Of a stretch of 54,408 nt of DNA, positions 41,025 to 49,141 are shown in pieces. The stretch spans positions 1-54,408 of the forward strand of contig CAZTOB010000002.1 in assembly GCA_964615425.1 (NCBI GenBank), given 5' to 3'. The first letter of the stretch is position 1; every line of letters starts with the position of its first letter. Position numbers and translations under genes: made by a program. This DNA is from CAYLVJ01 sp964615425. Lineage in GTDB: Bacteria; Patescibacteriota; Minisyncoccia; Minisyncoccales; CAYTKG01. The notes beneath the pieces were generated by a model that worked only from the letters and a program-made list of their open reading frames with translations, ran no database searches and was not told where the DNA came from.

Positions 41025-42467
41025 TTATTCTCCCTTGATTACCGCCAAAGGACGCACCTTAGCCACCTTACGGGCTAAGCCTGCCCCCTCCACCACCTCA
41101 ACCACATTGTTTACATCTTTATAAGCCAGGGGTGCTTCTTCAGCCACTCCGCGCATCGAATAACACCTTACCAAAACTCCCTTTCTATCCAAATCGTCCA
41201 CCAACTTGCCCCCGGAAACCCTTCTTTTAGCCTCGGTCCTGGACATTGTTCTCCCCGCACCGTGGCAGACGCTGTAAAAAGCATCTCCTCCAGAAGAACT
41301 CCCGGCTAAAATATACGAGGATGTTCCCATGGAACCCGGGACAAGAACCGGCTGACCTGCCTCAGCGTATCTTTGAGGCAGGTCCTCCCACCCAGGAGGA
41401 AAAGCTCTTGTGGCTCCTTTTCTGTGAACACAGACCTTCTTTAAAGAACCTCCCACCTTATGACGCTCCACCTTGGCGATATTGTGAGCCACGTCATAAA
41501 CCAAATTTAAAGAAACTTTCTTGCCGAAAACTTGAGCCCAGGCCCTGCGTACATAGTGAGTAATGGACTGCCTGTTGGCCCAAGCATAATTGGAAGCAGC
41601 GCTTAAAGCTTTTAAGAATCTTTGCCCCTCGCTGGATTTAAACGGCATACAAGCCAACTCTCTGTCGGGAAGGGTTATATTATACTTGTTCATAGCTTGT
41701 CGAGCCACCTTCAAGTAGTCGTTGCAGTTTTGATGTCCGAGGCCTCGTGAGCCTGTATGAATCATAACTGTCACCATCCCCTCCTCAAGCCCAAAAATGT
41801 CAGCCGTTTTCTTATCAAAGATCTTTTCCACAACTTGAATTTCTAAAAAGTGGTTGCCACTCCCCAGGGTTCCTATCTGATCATTGCCTCTCTTTTTTGC
41901 CTTGTCGCTTACGAAGCTTGCATCGGCAATTTCCAACCTTCCGTTCGATTCACAGTTTTCAACATCTCTTTTCTCCCCGTAACCCTGGCTTACAAGGTAG
42001 GGAACACCGCCTTCCAAAACCTTGTTCATTTGCGAACGGCTCAAAGAACTCTTTCTTCCCTGGCCAAGCCCGGAGGGCACATTTTCCTGCATTGAATCAG
42101 CCAGCTTTTTTATATAAGGCTTGATTTCTTCCTCATTAAAATCACTTGTTAAAAGTCGGACTCCGCAGTTCTCATCATAGCCGATCGCGCCAGGGGAGAT
42201 GACACCCTTTTCAAGATCCATTGCCGCTACCCCGCCGATGGGAAAACCATATCCCTGGTGCATATCGGGCATAGCCAAAGCATACTTAACAATCCCGGGC
42301 AAAGTGGTCGCATTGACCAATTGGTCCAAAGATTTATCTTCAAAGGCCATGTCAAACATCTTATCGGAAGAGTAAAAACGAGCCGGAACCCGCATGTCTT
42401 CACGAAAAGACTTGGGAATCTCCCAGATGTAATCATTTATCCTTTTTGTATCTTCTTTTTTGATCAT
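41025..42467 (-). CDS. rtcB: RNA-splicing ligase RtcB
   Basis: A 480-residue RNA ligase joining 2',3'-cyclic phosphate or 3'-phosphate ends to 5'-OH with GTP and Mn2+. Metal ligands are seen at GYDENCGVRLL (D98, C101), GSGNHFLEIQ and HTGSRGLGHQ. The guanylylated histidine is H402 in CHGAGRTMSR. Length matches the family. It overlaps archease by four bases, a pairing expected because archease speeds RtcB turnover. It serves tRNA splicing in archaea and animals; in bacteria it mends cleaved RNAs. No RtcR regulator is present, so expression is tied to the rpsT-ruvA operon. Confidence 0.97.
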   Translation of the reverse strand: MIKKEDTKRINDYIWEIPKSFREDMRVPARFYSSDKMFDMAFEDKSLDQLVNATTLPGIVKYALAMPDMHQGYGFPIGGVAAMDLEKGVISPGAIGYDENCGVRLLTSDFNEEEIKPYIKKLADSMQENVPSGLGQGRKSSLSRSQMNKVLEGGVPYLVSQGYGEKRDVENCESNGRLEIADASFVSDKAKKRGNDQIGTLGSGNHFLEIQVVEKIFDKKTADIFGLEEGMVTVMIHTGSRGLGHQNCNDYLKVARQAMNKYNITLPDRELACMPFKSSEGQRFLKALSAASNYAWANRQSITHYVRRAWAQVFGKKVSLNLVYDVAHNIAKVERHKVGGSLKKVCVHRKGATRAFPPGWEDLPQRYAEAGQPVLVPGSMGTSSYILAGSSSGGDAFYSVCHGAGRTMSRTEAKRRVSGGKLVDDLDRKGVLVRCYSMRGVAEEAPLAYKDVNNVVEVVEGAGLARKVAKVRPLAVIKGE

Positions 42468-42871
42468 ATATCAAACAAAATCTTAGCCCTCCATCTTTTT
42501 CCACGTTTTTCAAGTTCCAAGTCATGAAAGGTGGCCGCTTTAACTTGAAGACCGAACCTTCTCACCTTCCATCCATATATCTTTCCCACCAGCTCGTTGT
42601 CTTCAAACTTGGAGAAATGAACGTGGGTGTAAACCTCGCGTTTAACCTCGCTTAAATAATTAACTTCATTTAAAAAATCCACCAAAAGCGCTTCCGCATC
42701 TTCAGAAAGGATCCTTATCTTCTCCTCAGCTTTTTCATCTTTCTTTTCCGGCCGCAGACCTTCTGCTAAAGCCTGCATCGCATTTTCAAAGAGAAGCTCC
42801 TTGTTTTTTCCGAAGACTTCAACCTCAAAATCAGCGGGATGCTCTAGGATTTTGTAAGGTTTTTGTGTCAT
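42464..42871 (-). CDS. Archease (RtcB cofactor)
   Basis: A 135-residue protein of the archease family: LEHPADFEVEVFGKN near the start carries the conserved metal-coordinating His and Asp (H11, D14), and AATFHDLELEKRGKRWRAKILFDI is the typical C-terminus. Archease promotes guanylylation of RtcB and allows multiple turnovers. It precedes rtcB with a four-base overlap. Archease is rare in bacteria compared with RtcB, so its presence here suggests active RNA repair. Confidence 0.92.
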   Translation of the reverse strand: MTQKPYKILEHPADFEVEVFGKNKELLFENAMQALAEGLRPEKKDEKAEEKIRILSEDAEALLVDFLNEVNYLSEVKREVYTHVHFSKFEDNELVGKIYGWKVRRFGLQVKAATFHDLELEKRGKRWRAKILFDI

Positions 42872-42877
42872 AGACCG

Positions 42878-43444
42878 TTACTTCTTTTCCCCCAGCTTTT
42901 TTAAAGATTCTTCCACCATCTCCTCGGGATCATCTACCCCGTCAGGAAGCTCCAAAAGAACCTGCTCTACTTCATCCCGGGAAAATCCTAAGGAGACAAG
43001 CGCCTTGCGGGCCTCTTTCTTTTCAGAGAGTTCTTTCTTGTCAAGCTCTTTTACCCTGCCCGTAATCTCCAGTAAAACCCTTTTCATCTTTTTGGGACCG
43101 ACTCCTTTTATCTTTTTTGTAACTTGGCTTCCTCTTTTTTCAATCGCTTCTTTCAGCTTCTTCGCGTTGTCAAATCGCGCAAGAGAAAGAGCCGTCTTAC
43201 CTCCTATCCCTGAAATTCCGGATAAAAACTTGAAAAACTCCATCTTTTCAGAAGAAGAAAGTCCGTAAATATTCAGCTTGTCCCGACCCAAAACCGTTTC
43301 GGTGAAAAGTTCCACTTCGTCTCCCACTTTTTTCTTTTCAATCAATTTTTGGGTGACATAAACTTTGTAGCCGACATTAGTTGGGGCTACAACTAAAAAA
43401 TCCTCGCCCTTGGCTTTCACCTCTCCTTTTAAATAACCGATCAT
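42878..43444 (-). CDS. ruvA: Holliday junction branch-migration protein RuvA
   Basis: A 188-residue protein with the three RuvA domains: an OB-fold from MIGYLKGEVKAKGEDFLVV, two helix-hairpin-helix repeats (FLSGISGIGGKTALSLARF, and KIKGVGPKKMKRVLLEI), and a C-terminal UBA-like domain (EARKALVSLGFSRDEVEQVLL). It binds four-way DNA junctions and loads RuvB, which is not in the window. The start overlaps the rpsT stop by four bases. Confidence 0.95.
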   Translation of the reverse strand: MIGYLKGEVKAKGEDFLVVAPTNVGYKVYVTQKLIEKKKVGDEVELFTETVLGRDKLNIYGLSSSEKMEFFKFLSGISGIGGKTALSLARFDNAKKLKEAIEKRGSQVTKKIKGVGPKKMKRVLLEITGRVKELDKKELSEKKEARKALVSLGFSRDEVEQVLLELPDGVDDPEEMVEESLKKLGEKK

Positions 43445-43704
43445 GAATCTCCCTTAATTTTTTTCACGAGACGTGACTTGAGCCGGGCAGCCTTGTTTTT
43501 GTGAATTGCTCCCTTTTTAGCCGCCTTGTCAACCGCTTTTTGAAAATCAGGTAAAAGCTTCTCGGCTTTTTCAAGTTCCTTTTTGGAAACAAGGCCTTCT
43601 ATTTTTTTCCTCAAGGACTTATACTTTCTTTTTCTCCTCAAGTTGGCCGCTCTTCTTTTTTTATTCTGCCTCAATGACTTTTTGGCTGCGTCTTTAATTG
43701 GCAT
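43441..43704 (-). CDS. rpsT: Small ribosomal subunit protein bS20
   Basis: An 87-residue basic protein: MPIKDAAKKSLRQNKKRRAAN at the N-terminus and KGAIHKNKAARLKSRLVKKIK near the C-terminus are bS20 signatures. It binds 16S rRNA early in assembly. It is the first gene of the operon through ruvA, archease and rtcB, so RNA repair would scale with ribosome synthesis. A promoter lies 36 bases upstream. Confidence 0.95.
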   Translation of the reverse strand: MPIKDAAKKSLRQNKKRRAANLRRKRKYKSLRKKIEGLVSKKELEKAEKLLPDFQKAVDKAAKKGAIHKNKAARLKSRLVKKIKGDS

Positions 43705-43739
43705 ATTTAATTTTTTTAATGATGATTACTATTATTAAC

Positions 43740-43766
43740 ATTATAGTAATTTAATAAACTGGGCAA
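43740..43766 (-). promoter_or_regulatory. rpsT operon promoter
   Basis: On the minus strand TTGCCC (43761-43766), 15 bases, then TATAAT (43740-43745). The leader before rpsT is about 30 bases. The 83-base gap to holA holds divergent promoters for both genes. Confidence 0.6.
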
Positions 43767-43769
43767 GTG

Positions 43770-43778
43770 TGCTATACT
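43770..43778 (+). promoter_or_regulatory. holA extended -10 promoter (near-leaderless)
   Basis: TGCTATACT (43770-43778) is an extended -10 box ending nine bases before ATG at 43788. An earlier possible start (43767) would lie upstream of the promoter and is rejected. Confidence 0.6.
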
Positions 43779-43787
43779 TTGCTAAAT

Positions 43788-44714
43788 ATGATCCTGCTGC
43801 TTCACGGAAAATGCAACTTCCTTTCTCTAAGAGAGTTAAAAAGAATCACTTCGGAGCAAAAGAAAAAAGGCTCCAGCTTAGAATATGTCGATCTAAAAGA
43901 AAAACACTATCAAAACTTCAAAAGCGCTTTCTTTTCCCGTTCGATGTTTTCTAAAAAAAAGACGGTAGTGGTTAAAAACGGAGCGGGCAGACAAAAGTTT
44001 GAGAAAAAGTTCTTGAAGGATAAAGAAAGGTTTCTCGCTAGTCCCTATCTTCTAATCTTTTACTCCAGAAAAAAACTTAAAAAAAGTAAACTTTTAAAGT
44101 TTTTAGAAAAAAACGCCAAAGTCAAAGAGTTTAAGAAGCCCTCCAAAAGGAAACTCGAAAAATGGATTAAAAATGAAGCGTCCCGCTACAACGCGGAACT
44201 TACTCCCTCCGCCCTAAAAGCTCTTTTAAATCTTCAAAGAAAAGATCTTTGGCGCCTGTCTCTTGAAATTAATAAATTAGCCAACTACAAGGGAGCCTCT
44301 AAAGAAAAAAGAGCAACCATAACCGAAAAAGACATCGACCTTTTGATTAGAGAAGAAGTCGAAAAAGACATCTTCAAAAGCATCGACGCTTTAGCTTTAA
44401 AAAAGAAGAAAAAAGCTCTCGCCTTAATCAGAAACCATCTGGAGGAAGGAGACCACCCAGCCTATCTTTTATCCATGATCGCCTGGCAGATTTCCCGTCT
44501 TTTGGTTATAAAGGAAAGAGAGGAGAGAGGTGAAAGCTTGAAAGATTTAGGTTGGCATCCTTACGTTGTCAAAAAAAGCAGGAGGATAAGTAGAAATTTC
44601 TCTCTTAATGAGTTAAAGTCTTTTTTTCACCTTACAGCGGAGTTCGACTTGAAAATAAAAACGGGCCGCGTTGACCCGGAATTAGCCTTAGAACTTTTAG
44701 TGGCCAAAATCTAA
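43788..44714 (+). CDS. holA: DNA polymerase III delta subunit (HolA-like)
   Basis: A 308-residue protein. MILLLHGKCNFLSLRELKRI at the N-terminus replaces the usual Y-x-L-x-G-x-D start, and the middle region ALLNLQRKDLWRLSLEINKLANY plus DIFKSIDALALKKKKKALALI and HPAYLLSMIAWQISRLL are typical of the delta-subunit clamp loader. It opens the beta clamp. It converges on mutM with a four-base overlap. The N-terminal part is divergent but the order of conserved blocks is right. Confidence 0.85.
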   Translation: MILLLHGKCNFLSLRELKRITSEQKKKGSSLEYVDLKEKHYQNFKSAFFSRSMFSKKKTVVVKNGAGRQKFEKKFLKDKERFLASPYLLIFYSRKKLKKSKLLKFLEKNAKVKEFKKPSKRKLEKWIKNEASRYNAELTPSALKALLNLQRKDLWRLSLEINKLANYKGASKEKRATITEKDIDLLIREEVEKDIFKSIDALALKKKKKALALIRNHLEEGDHPAYLLSMIAWQISRLLVIKEREERGESLKDLGWHPYVVKKSRRISRNFSLNELKSFFHLTAEFDLKIKTGRVDPELALELLVAKI

Positions 44715-45589
44715 CCTTGGCATTCAGGGCAAAATCTGGTAGAGCGGCTCCCTATTTTTCTTCTTTTGATTTTCTCACCGCAGCGGGGGCATTTTTCCCC
44801 GTCTTTGCCGTAGACTACAAGCTCTTTGTCGTAGTCACCTTTTTCACCCGAAGGCCTTCTGTAGTCCGAGGTGCTGGTGCCTCCTTTCTTAACAGCTTCT
44901 TTTAACACACTTTTCATCTCTTCGAAGATTCTTTCCAGCTCCTTCTTAGTTAAAGTGTCAGCCTTTCTAAAAGGATGAACCTTAGCCCTCCACAAAATCT
45001 CATCACTGTAGATATTGCCCACCCCAGCTATAAACTCCTGGTTCATAAGGAGGGATTTCACCCTTCCCCTCCGGCCCTTAAAAAGCTTTTTAAACTTTGA
45101 AAAAGAAAAGCTAGAAGAAAGAGGCTCGGGCCCCAAATTCTCTAAAATCTCTTTTGTCCCTTTTTCATCTTGAAGCTCCACCCTTCCAAACTTACGCATA
45201 TCGGAAAGAGCGATCATAAAGTCATTGTCAAGGGTAAAAAGAAGATGAATATAGGAGTTCATCTTATCACTCATCGCTTTTTTACGAGAAAGAGGCTCCC
45301 ACTTTTCTCCTTTTTTTTCCCACCGGCCGTACAAAAGATGACCGGTCATTTTTTGATGGATTAAAAGGTTTTGCTCTGAACTTAACTTAAAGATGATCCA
45401 CTTCCCCCGCCTTCTAATATCTTTTATCATTTCTCCCCTGATTCTTTTTTTAAAAATCTTGAAGCTTCCAGGATTTTTAATGAGTTTCGGAGCATCACTC
45501 CATACATCCAAAAAACAAGCCCCTAAGATAGAGGGGCTTTGGTTTCTTAAATCCTGCACTATATTTTCCACTTCCGGAAGCTCCGGCAT
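44711..45589 (-). CDS. mutM: Formamidopyrimidine-DNA glycosylase
   Basis: A 292-residue repair enzyme. The N-terminus PELPEVE supplies the catalytic proline P2 and E3. HQKMTGHLLYG provides the conserved lysine, and a C-terminal zinc finger has C267, C270, C287 and C290. The segment RRPSGEKGDYDKELVVYG is also typical. It removes 8-oxoguanine and formamidopyrimidines and nicks the strand. It starts one base after a receiver-only regulator, so it may be co-expressed with the sensory cluster. Confidence 0.95.
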   Translation of the reverse strand: MPELPEVENIVQDLRNQSPSILGACFLDVWSDAPKLIKNPGSFKIFKKRIRGEMIKDIRRRGKWIIFKLSSEQNLLIHQKMTGHLLYGRWEKKGEKWEPLSRKKAMSDKMNSYIHLLFTLDNDFMIALSDMRKFGRVELQDEKGTKEILENLGPEPLSSSFSFSKFKKLFKGRRGRVKSLLMNQEFIAGVGNIYSDEILWRAKVHPFRKADTLTKKELERIFEEMKSVLKEAVKKGGTSTSDYRRPSGEKGDYDKELVVYGKDGEKCPRCGEKIKRRKIGSRSTRFCPECQG

Positions 45590-45590
45590 T

Positions 45591-45968
45591 TTAACTTAAA
45601 ACCTCTTTTACTTTTTCGATTATCTCCTGAGGGGTAAAATGAGCCTTGATTAAATAGTCGATAGCGCCAAGGTTGAGACCTCTCTCAATGTCTTCCCTTT
45701 GACCCAGGTTGGAAAGAATAATAATTGGGATGTTTTCTACCTCCTTCTCTTTTTTAACCCGGGACAAAACCTCAAAACCGTCAATTCCGGGTAGAATAAG
45801 GTCCAGCAAAACAACATCAGGTTTTATTTTTTTAAGCTTTTTAAAGCCGTCTTCCCCATCAACCGCTGTCTCGACTTCATAACCCCGTCCCGCCAACTTG
45901 CGGCTGATTAATTCTCTTAAAAACTTATCGTCTTCAACGATTAAAATTTTTTCTTTCGAATTTGACAT
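45591..45968 (-). CDS. Receiver-only response regulator 1
   Basis: A 125-residue single REC domain (CheY type). The acidic pocket is E12, D13 and D14 in IVEDDKFL; the phospho-acceptor is D56 in DVVLLDLILPGIDG; the conserved Ser/Thr is in IILSNLGQ and the lysine in LIKAHFTP. There is no DNA-binding or enzymatic output domain, so it should act by protein contact, for example on a motor, pilus or another regulator. It is 31 bases after a second such regulator and one base before mutM. Confidence 0.92.
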   Translation of the reverse strand: MSNSKEKILIVEDDKFLRELISRKLAGRGYEVETAVDGEDGFKKLKKIKPDVVLLDLILPGIDGFEVLSRVKKEKEVENIPIIILSNLGQREDIERGLNLGAIDYLIKAHFTPQEIIEKVKEVLS

Positions 45969-45999
45969 ATTCTTTTTTCTTAAACTTTTGAATTTGTTT

Positions 46000-46371
46000 T
46001 CAAATGTTTTCTTTTACCTTTTGAATCACTTCCATAGGATCAAACTCCGTTTTAACCAGCCAGTCATTGGCTCCCAGCTCTCTAGCTTTGTCAAGTTCTA
46101 CAGGCTGCCCGGAGTTGGAAATGATGACCACGGGGATATCTTTAGTTATCTCATTTAACTTGGCCTTTTTCAAAACTTCCATCCCGTCCATTTTAGGCAA
46201 AACAATGTCCAAAAGCACCAAATCAGGTTTTTCTTCCTCTACCTTTTCAAGACCTTCCTCGCCGTCCCGAGCCATAACTACTTCATAACCACTAGCTATA
46301 AGCTTTTTAGCTAAAAGCTCGATTATGATTCTTTCGTCTTCAATAATCAATATTTTCTTTTTAGAGGACAT
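46000..46371 (-). CDS. Receiver-only response regulator 2
   Basis: A 123-residue REC domain with D55 as phospho-acceptor (DLVLLDIVLPKMDG), the acidic pair in IIEDERII and conserved lysine in WLVKTEFDP. It resembles its neighbour throughout (both have IISNSGQ or ILSNLGQ loops), so the two are recent paralogues. The presence of two suggests a branched or two-step phosphorelay under one kinase. The gene begins five bases after the upstream membrane-protein gene. Confidence 0.92.
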   Translation of the reverse strand: MSSKKKILIIEDERIIIELLAKKLIASGYEVVMARDGEEGLEKVEEEKPDLVLLDIVLPKMDGMEVLKKAKLNEITKDIPVVIISNSGQPVELDKARELGANDWLVKTEFDPMEVIQKVKENI

Positions 46372-46376
46372 AGATA

Positions 46377-46715
46377 TTATTCACTAAAACTTTTAATTTC
46401 TGTTTTCCTGCTCTCACCCCTAAGGCGTTTTCTTAAAAAACCCACCACGGCTAGACAAAGAAGAGCTAAGGCAGCAATTTCAGTTGTTTCAGAATAAAAG
46501 TTAATGGTGGCAAAAGCCTGTTCGTGAACAGAGGTAAAAATATCCACCAACTCAGATAGGCCGAGCAGAAAAAGCCCAGCGGTAAAAACTTTCCAACTGG
46601 AAGATACCTTCCCGCTTTTTCTTTTTGCCTTTAAACCAGTAACCAAAGCAAAGAAAAATGTCCCGAAAGCAAGGAGAGTGATCAAACAATGCAAGATGAC
46701 AAGATAAGTAACCAT
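46377..46715 (-). CDS. Small four-helix membrane protein A of the sensory cluster
   Basis: A 112-residue protein with about three hydrophobic helices (6-27, 42-60, 77-95) and a basic C-terminus. Helix 2 contains LFLLGLSELVDIFTSVHEQ. The second and third genes in the trio share this size and layout, including an LVxEVIDW or LSELVDIF motif, so 46718 and this gene look related. It may be one half of a sensor or scaffold. Two bases separate it from the next gene. Confidence 0.65.
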   Translation of the reverse strand: MVTYLVILHCLITLLAFGTFFFALVTGLKAKRKSGKVSSSWKVFTAGLFLLGLSELVDIFTSVHEQAFATINFYSETTEIAALALLCLAVVGFLRKRLRGESRKTEIKSFSE

Positions 46716-46717
46716 AA

Positions 46718-47086
46718 TCAGCTGTATCTTTTTTGAATTTTAAACATCGCAAAAAATATTAAGGCAAAGCCCGCTATTCTTAAAACCTCTTGAACGCTAT
46801 AAATCGGAGGGTAAAAAACTAGATAACCAGCCCTGGAAACCAATATGCTCTGCCACCAATCAATGACCTCGCTCACAAGAAGTGTTAAAAACCCGACCCC
46901 AAGCAAGGGGAAGAAGTATTCAAGACGGGAAGAGGGAATCTTTCTTAAAAGGTAGAAAACAACAGCTACCAGGATCACGTTAACAAGAATGGTAAAAAAG
47001 CCCATCGCCTGACATGTACACCCTAAATCCAAGGGCCACACGCTCCGCAAAACTTCTTGGTTGAAACTTATTAAAGAATCCATCAT
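46718..47086 (-). CDS. Small membrane protein B of the sensory cluster
   Basis: A 122-residue protein with about four hydrophobic helices. LVSEVIDWWQSILVS near the middle parallels LSELVDIFTSVHEQ in protein A. The motif LGCTCQAMGF in the N-terminal loop has two cysteines, which could bind a cofactor or form a disulfide. No enzyme signature is visible. It is transcribed with A and C from the promoter at 47548-47575. Confidence 0.65.
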   Translation of the reverse strand: MMDSLISFNQEVLRSVWPLDLGCTCQAMGFFTILVNVILVAVVFYLLRKIPSSRLEYFFPLLGVGFLTLLVSEVIDWWQSILVSRAGYLVFYPPIYSVQEVLRIAGFALIFFAMFKIQKRYS

Positions 47087-47096
47087 TTTTTCCTTT

Positions 47097-47534
47097 TTAC
47101 TCTCTTCTAAAAAGCCACAAAATTATACCGACAAAAGAAACAATAAATGAAAAGGCGATATCCCAAAATATCTGACTCATCACCCAAAAATCAAGCATTC
47201 CCGTTACAAGCCAAATGCCTACGTTGAGAGCGTAGGCCAAAGCACCCACCCCGAAAGAAAACACCACTCTTTCCAAAAGAGGAAGATTCGGATACATCGC
47301 CAAAGTCAAACTGAAGCCCGGCAGAAAGAAAAAAAGCGAATACAAAAAAACTTGGCAAAAAATTATCAAAAGAGGATAAACATGCAGTTTTCCCGGAGCT
47401 CCCACCAGCTGCTCTGTCTGCTCGGCAGCCCCTCCCGCTACAATAGCCATAAAACCCATGAGAAAAGTTAAAAGAGCTGCTACAAGATAAGCAATCATTT
47501 GCGGAGATTTTAACTTGAATTTGGCTAGACTCAT
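47097..47534 (-). CDS. Small membrane protein C of the sensory cluster
   Basis: A 145-residue protein with four hydrophobic helices (about 14-34, 50-75, 85-110, 120-141), ending LFRRE. The loop between helices 1 and 2 (GGAAEQTEQLVGAPGKLH) is the only sizeable polar part. No family is recognised. It is the first gene of an internal transcription unit with its own promoter and an almost leaderless start. Confidence 0.65.
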   Translation of the reverse strand: MSLAKFKLKSPQMIAYLVAALLTFLMGFMAIVAGGAAEQTEQLVGAPGKLHVYPLLIIFCQVFLYSLFFFLPGFSLTLAMYPNLPLLERVVFSFGVGALAYALNVGIWLVTGMLDFWVMSQIFWDIAFSFIVSFVGIILWLFRRE

Positions 47535-47547
47535 AATTACTTTTCTT

Positions 47548-47575
47548 ATTATACCTTCTTTGATTTTTTAATCAA
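47548..47575 (-). promoter_or_regulatory. Internal promoter with operator-like inverted repeat
   Basis: On the minus strand TTGATT (47570-47575), 16 bases, TATAAT (47548-47553), about 13 bases before the ATG of membrane protein C. TTGATT and AATCAA also form a perfect inverted repeat with a four-base spacer (47560-47575) that covers the -35 box, so a repressor could bind there. The same repeat followed by few U residues is a poor terminator. Confidence 0.6.
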
Positions 47576-47577
47576 GC

Positions 47578-49140
47578 CTATCCTTCCACGAATCTTTCCG
47601 ATTCATGTTCTATCGGCAGAATGAACCAAAAAACCGAGCCTTCTCCTTCTTCGGATTCAAACTGGATTTTTCCTCCGTGGGCTTCAACAATATTTTTGGT
47701 TATGAAAAGCCCCAAGCCCGTTCCAACCGTCTCCAATCTCATAACATTGGACCCGCGGAAAAATTTACTAAAAACTCTGTCCTTTTGATCTTCAGGGATT
47801 CCTACTCCCTGATCTTTAACTGCAAACTGAATCTCGTCGTTTTTTCTTTCGATACTCACCCACACTTTTTTCCCCGATAAGGTATATTTTACAGCATTAT
47901 CAATCAAGTTTTGAACAGCAATTCTTATCTTTTCTTCATCAAGCGGTATCTCGGGAATCTCCCCGGACTTTTCAAAAACAATTTCTATTCCTTTTTGTTC
48001 CACCTCGGGTCTTTCAGCATCGATGATTGATTTAACAAGTTCAACAAAATCAACCGGCTTTGGTTTGTAAACAAACCTTCCTTCTTCAATCCGAGTCACA
48101 TTAAGAAGCGAGTTAACCAAATTGATCATTCTTTCATTGGAGCTATAAGTTTTTCCCAAGAACTCTCTTTGTTCTTCCGTCAACTCCCCCAAATCCCCGT
48201 CCAAAAGCATCTTAAGAGTCCACTTGATAGCCGAAAGAGGAGTTCTCAGCTGATGAGCAGCAATGGAGACAAATTCTGTTTTCAAGCGTTGAACCACCTT
48301 TTCTCGTGTCACATCGTGGAGAATAACAAGGTGGCCCATATCTTCCGCCTCCTGCTTCATATCCACGTTGGAAACTTCCAAGATAAGGTCTTCCCTCAAA
48401 TCTAAATCTTCCCTGGAAAAAGAATCTTCCACTCTGCCTTCTATGAATTCAAGGAACTTGCCCGCCTTCCCTTCCCGCGGAACATCTTCCAGCCTCTTTC
48501 CCTCCACCTCATCCCCCTTAATATTTAAAAACTCTTCCGCCTTGGGGTTGACAAACATAACTTCGTGACTCGAACTAAAAACAATCAACCCATCACTCAA
48601 ATTAGTAATGACAGCCTTGGTTTTTTCCCTTTCCTGCTCCGCCCTTTTTCTTGCTTCTTCTGTGTCTTCTAAAATATTTAAAAGTGCGGTTTGGGATTTT
48701 CTAAGCTCCTTTTCCTTTTCTTTGATTTCCGAAAGATCCAGTATTCCGAGGAAATAACCGATTGTCTTTCCTTCTTCGTCCTTTCTAGTTCTCAAGAAAA
48801 TCTGAACCGGCATCAACTTTCCATCCTTGGTTTCCATCACCGCTTCCCTTCCTTCTACCCTCTCCCCAGCCAAAACTTTTTCACTCATCTCGGTAATTTC
48901 TTTCGATTTAAAAAGTTCTTCTACTGATTTGCCGATCAATTCGTTGAAATCATAGCCTGTTATCTCTTCAAAAGCGGGGTTGATTTCAAGAAGAATGTTC
49001 AAGGGACTCACAAAACAGATAGGAAGGGGGGAAAAGTTAAAAAGTTCGTGCACATAGTTTTCTAAAGAAGCAAGATCTTCCAAAAGAAGTTCAGTTCTTT
49101 CTTTTTTGGCTTTTTCTGATTTAATTACCTGGTTTTTCAT
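47578..49140 (-). CDS. PAS-PAS sensor histidine kinase
   Basis: From ATG at 49140 the protein is 520 residues. PAS1 (about 30-145) begins FSPLPICFVSPLNILLEINPAFEEITG, PAS2 spans about 170-280, HisKA carries H296 in AAHQLRTPL, and HATPase_c has the N-box NLIDNAVKYT, G1 DQGVGIP and G2 GTGLGLF. There is no membrane segment, so it is a cytoplasmic kinase. PAS1 is very similar to the separate PAS protein at 50312, suggesting duplication. It is the only complete kinase among twelve genes, so it is the likely phosphate source for both receivers. A longer frame (49188) overlaps the previous gene and is rejected. Confidence 0.93.
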   Translation of the reverse strand: MKNQVIKSEKAKKERTELLLEDLASLENYVHELFNFSPLPICFVSPLNILLEINPAFEEITGYDFNELIGKSVEELFKSKEITEMSEKVLAGERVEGREAVMETKDGKLMPVQIFLRTRKDEEGKTIGYFLGILDLSEIKEKEKELRKSQTALLNILEDTEEARKRAEQEREKTKAVITNLSDGLIVFSSSHEVMFVNPKAEEFLNIKGDEVEGKRLEDVPREGKAGKFLEFIEGRVEDSFSREDLDLREDLILEVSNVDMKQEAEDMGHLVILHDVTREKVVQRLKTEFVSIAAHQLRTPLSAIKWTLKMLLDGDLGELTEEQREFLGKTYSSNERMINLVNSLLNVTRIEEGRFVYKPKPVDFVELVKSIIDAERPEVEQKGIEIVFEKSGEIPEIPLDEEKIRIAVQNLIDNAVKYTLSGKKVWVSIERKNDEIQFAVKDQGVGIPEDQKDRVFSKFFRGSNVMRLETVGTGLGLFITKNIVEAHGGKIQFESEEGEGSVFWFILPIEHESERFVEG

Positions 49141-49141
49141 T

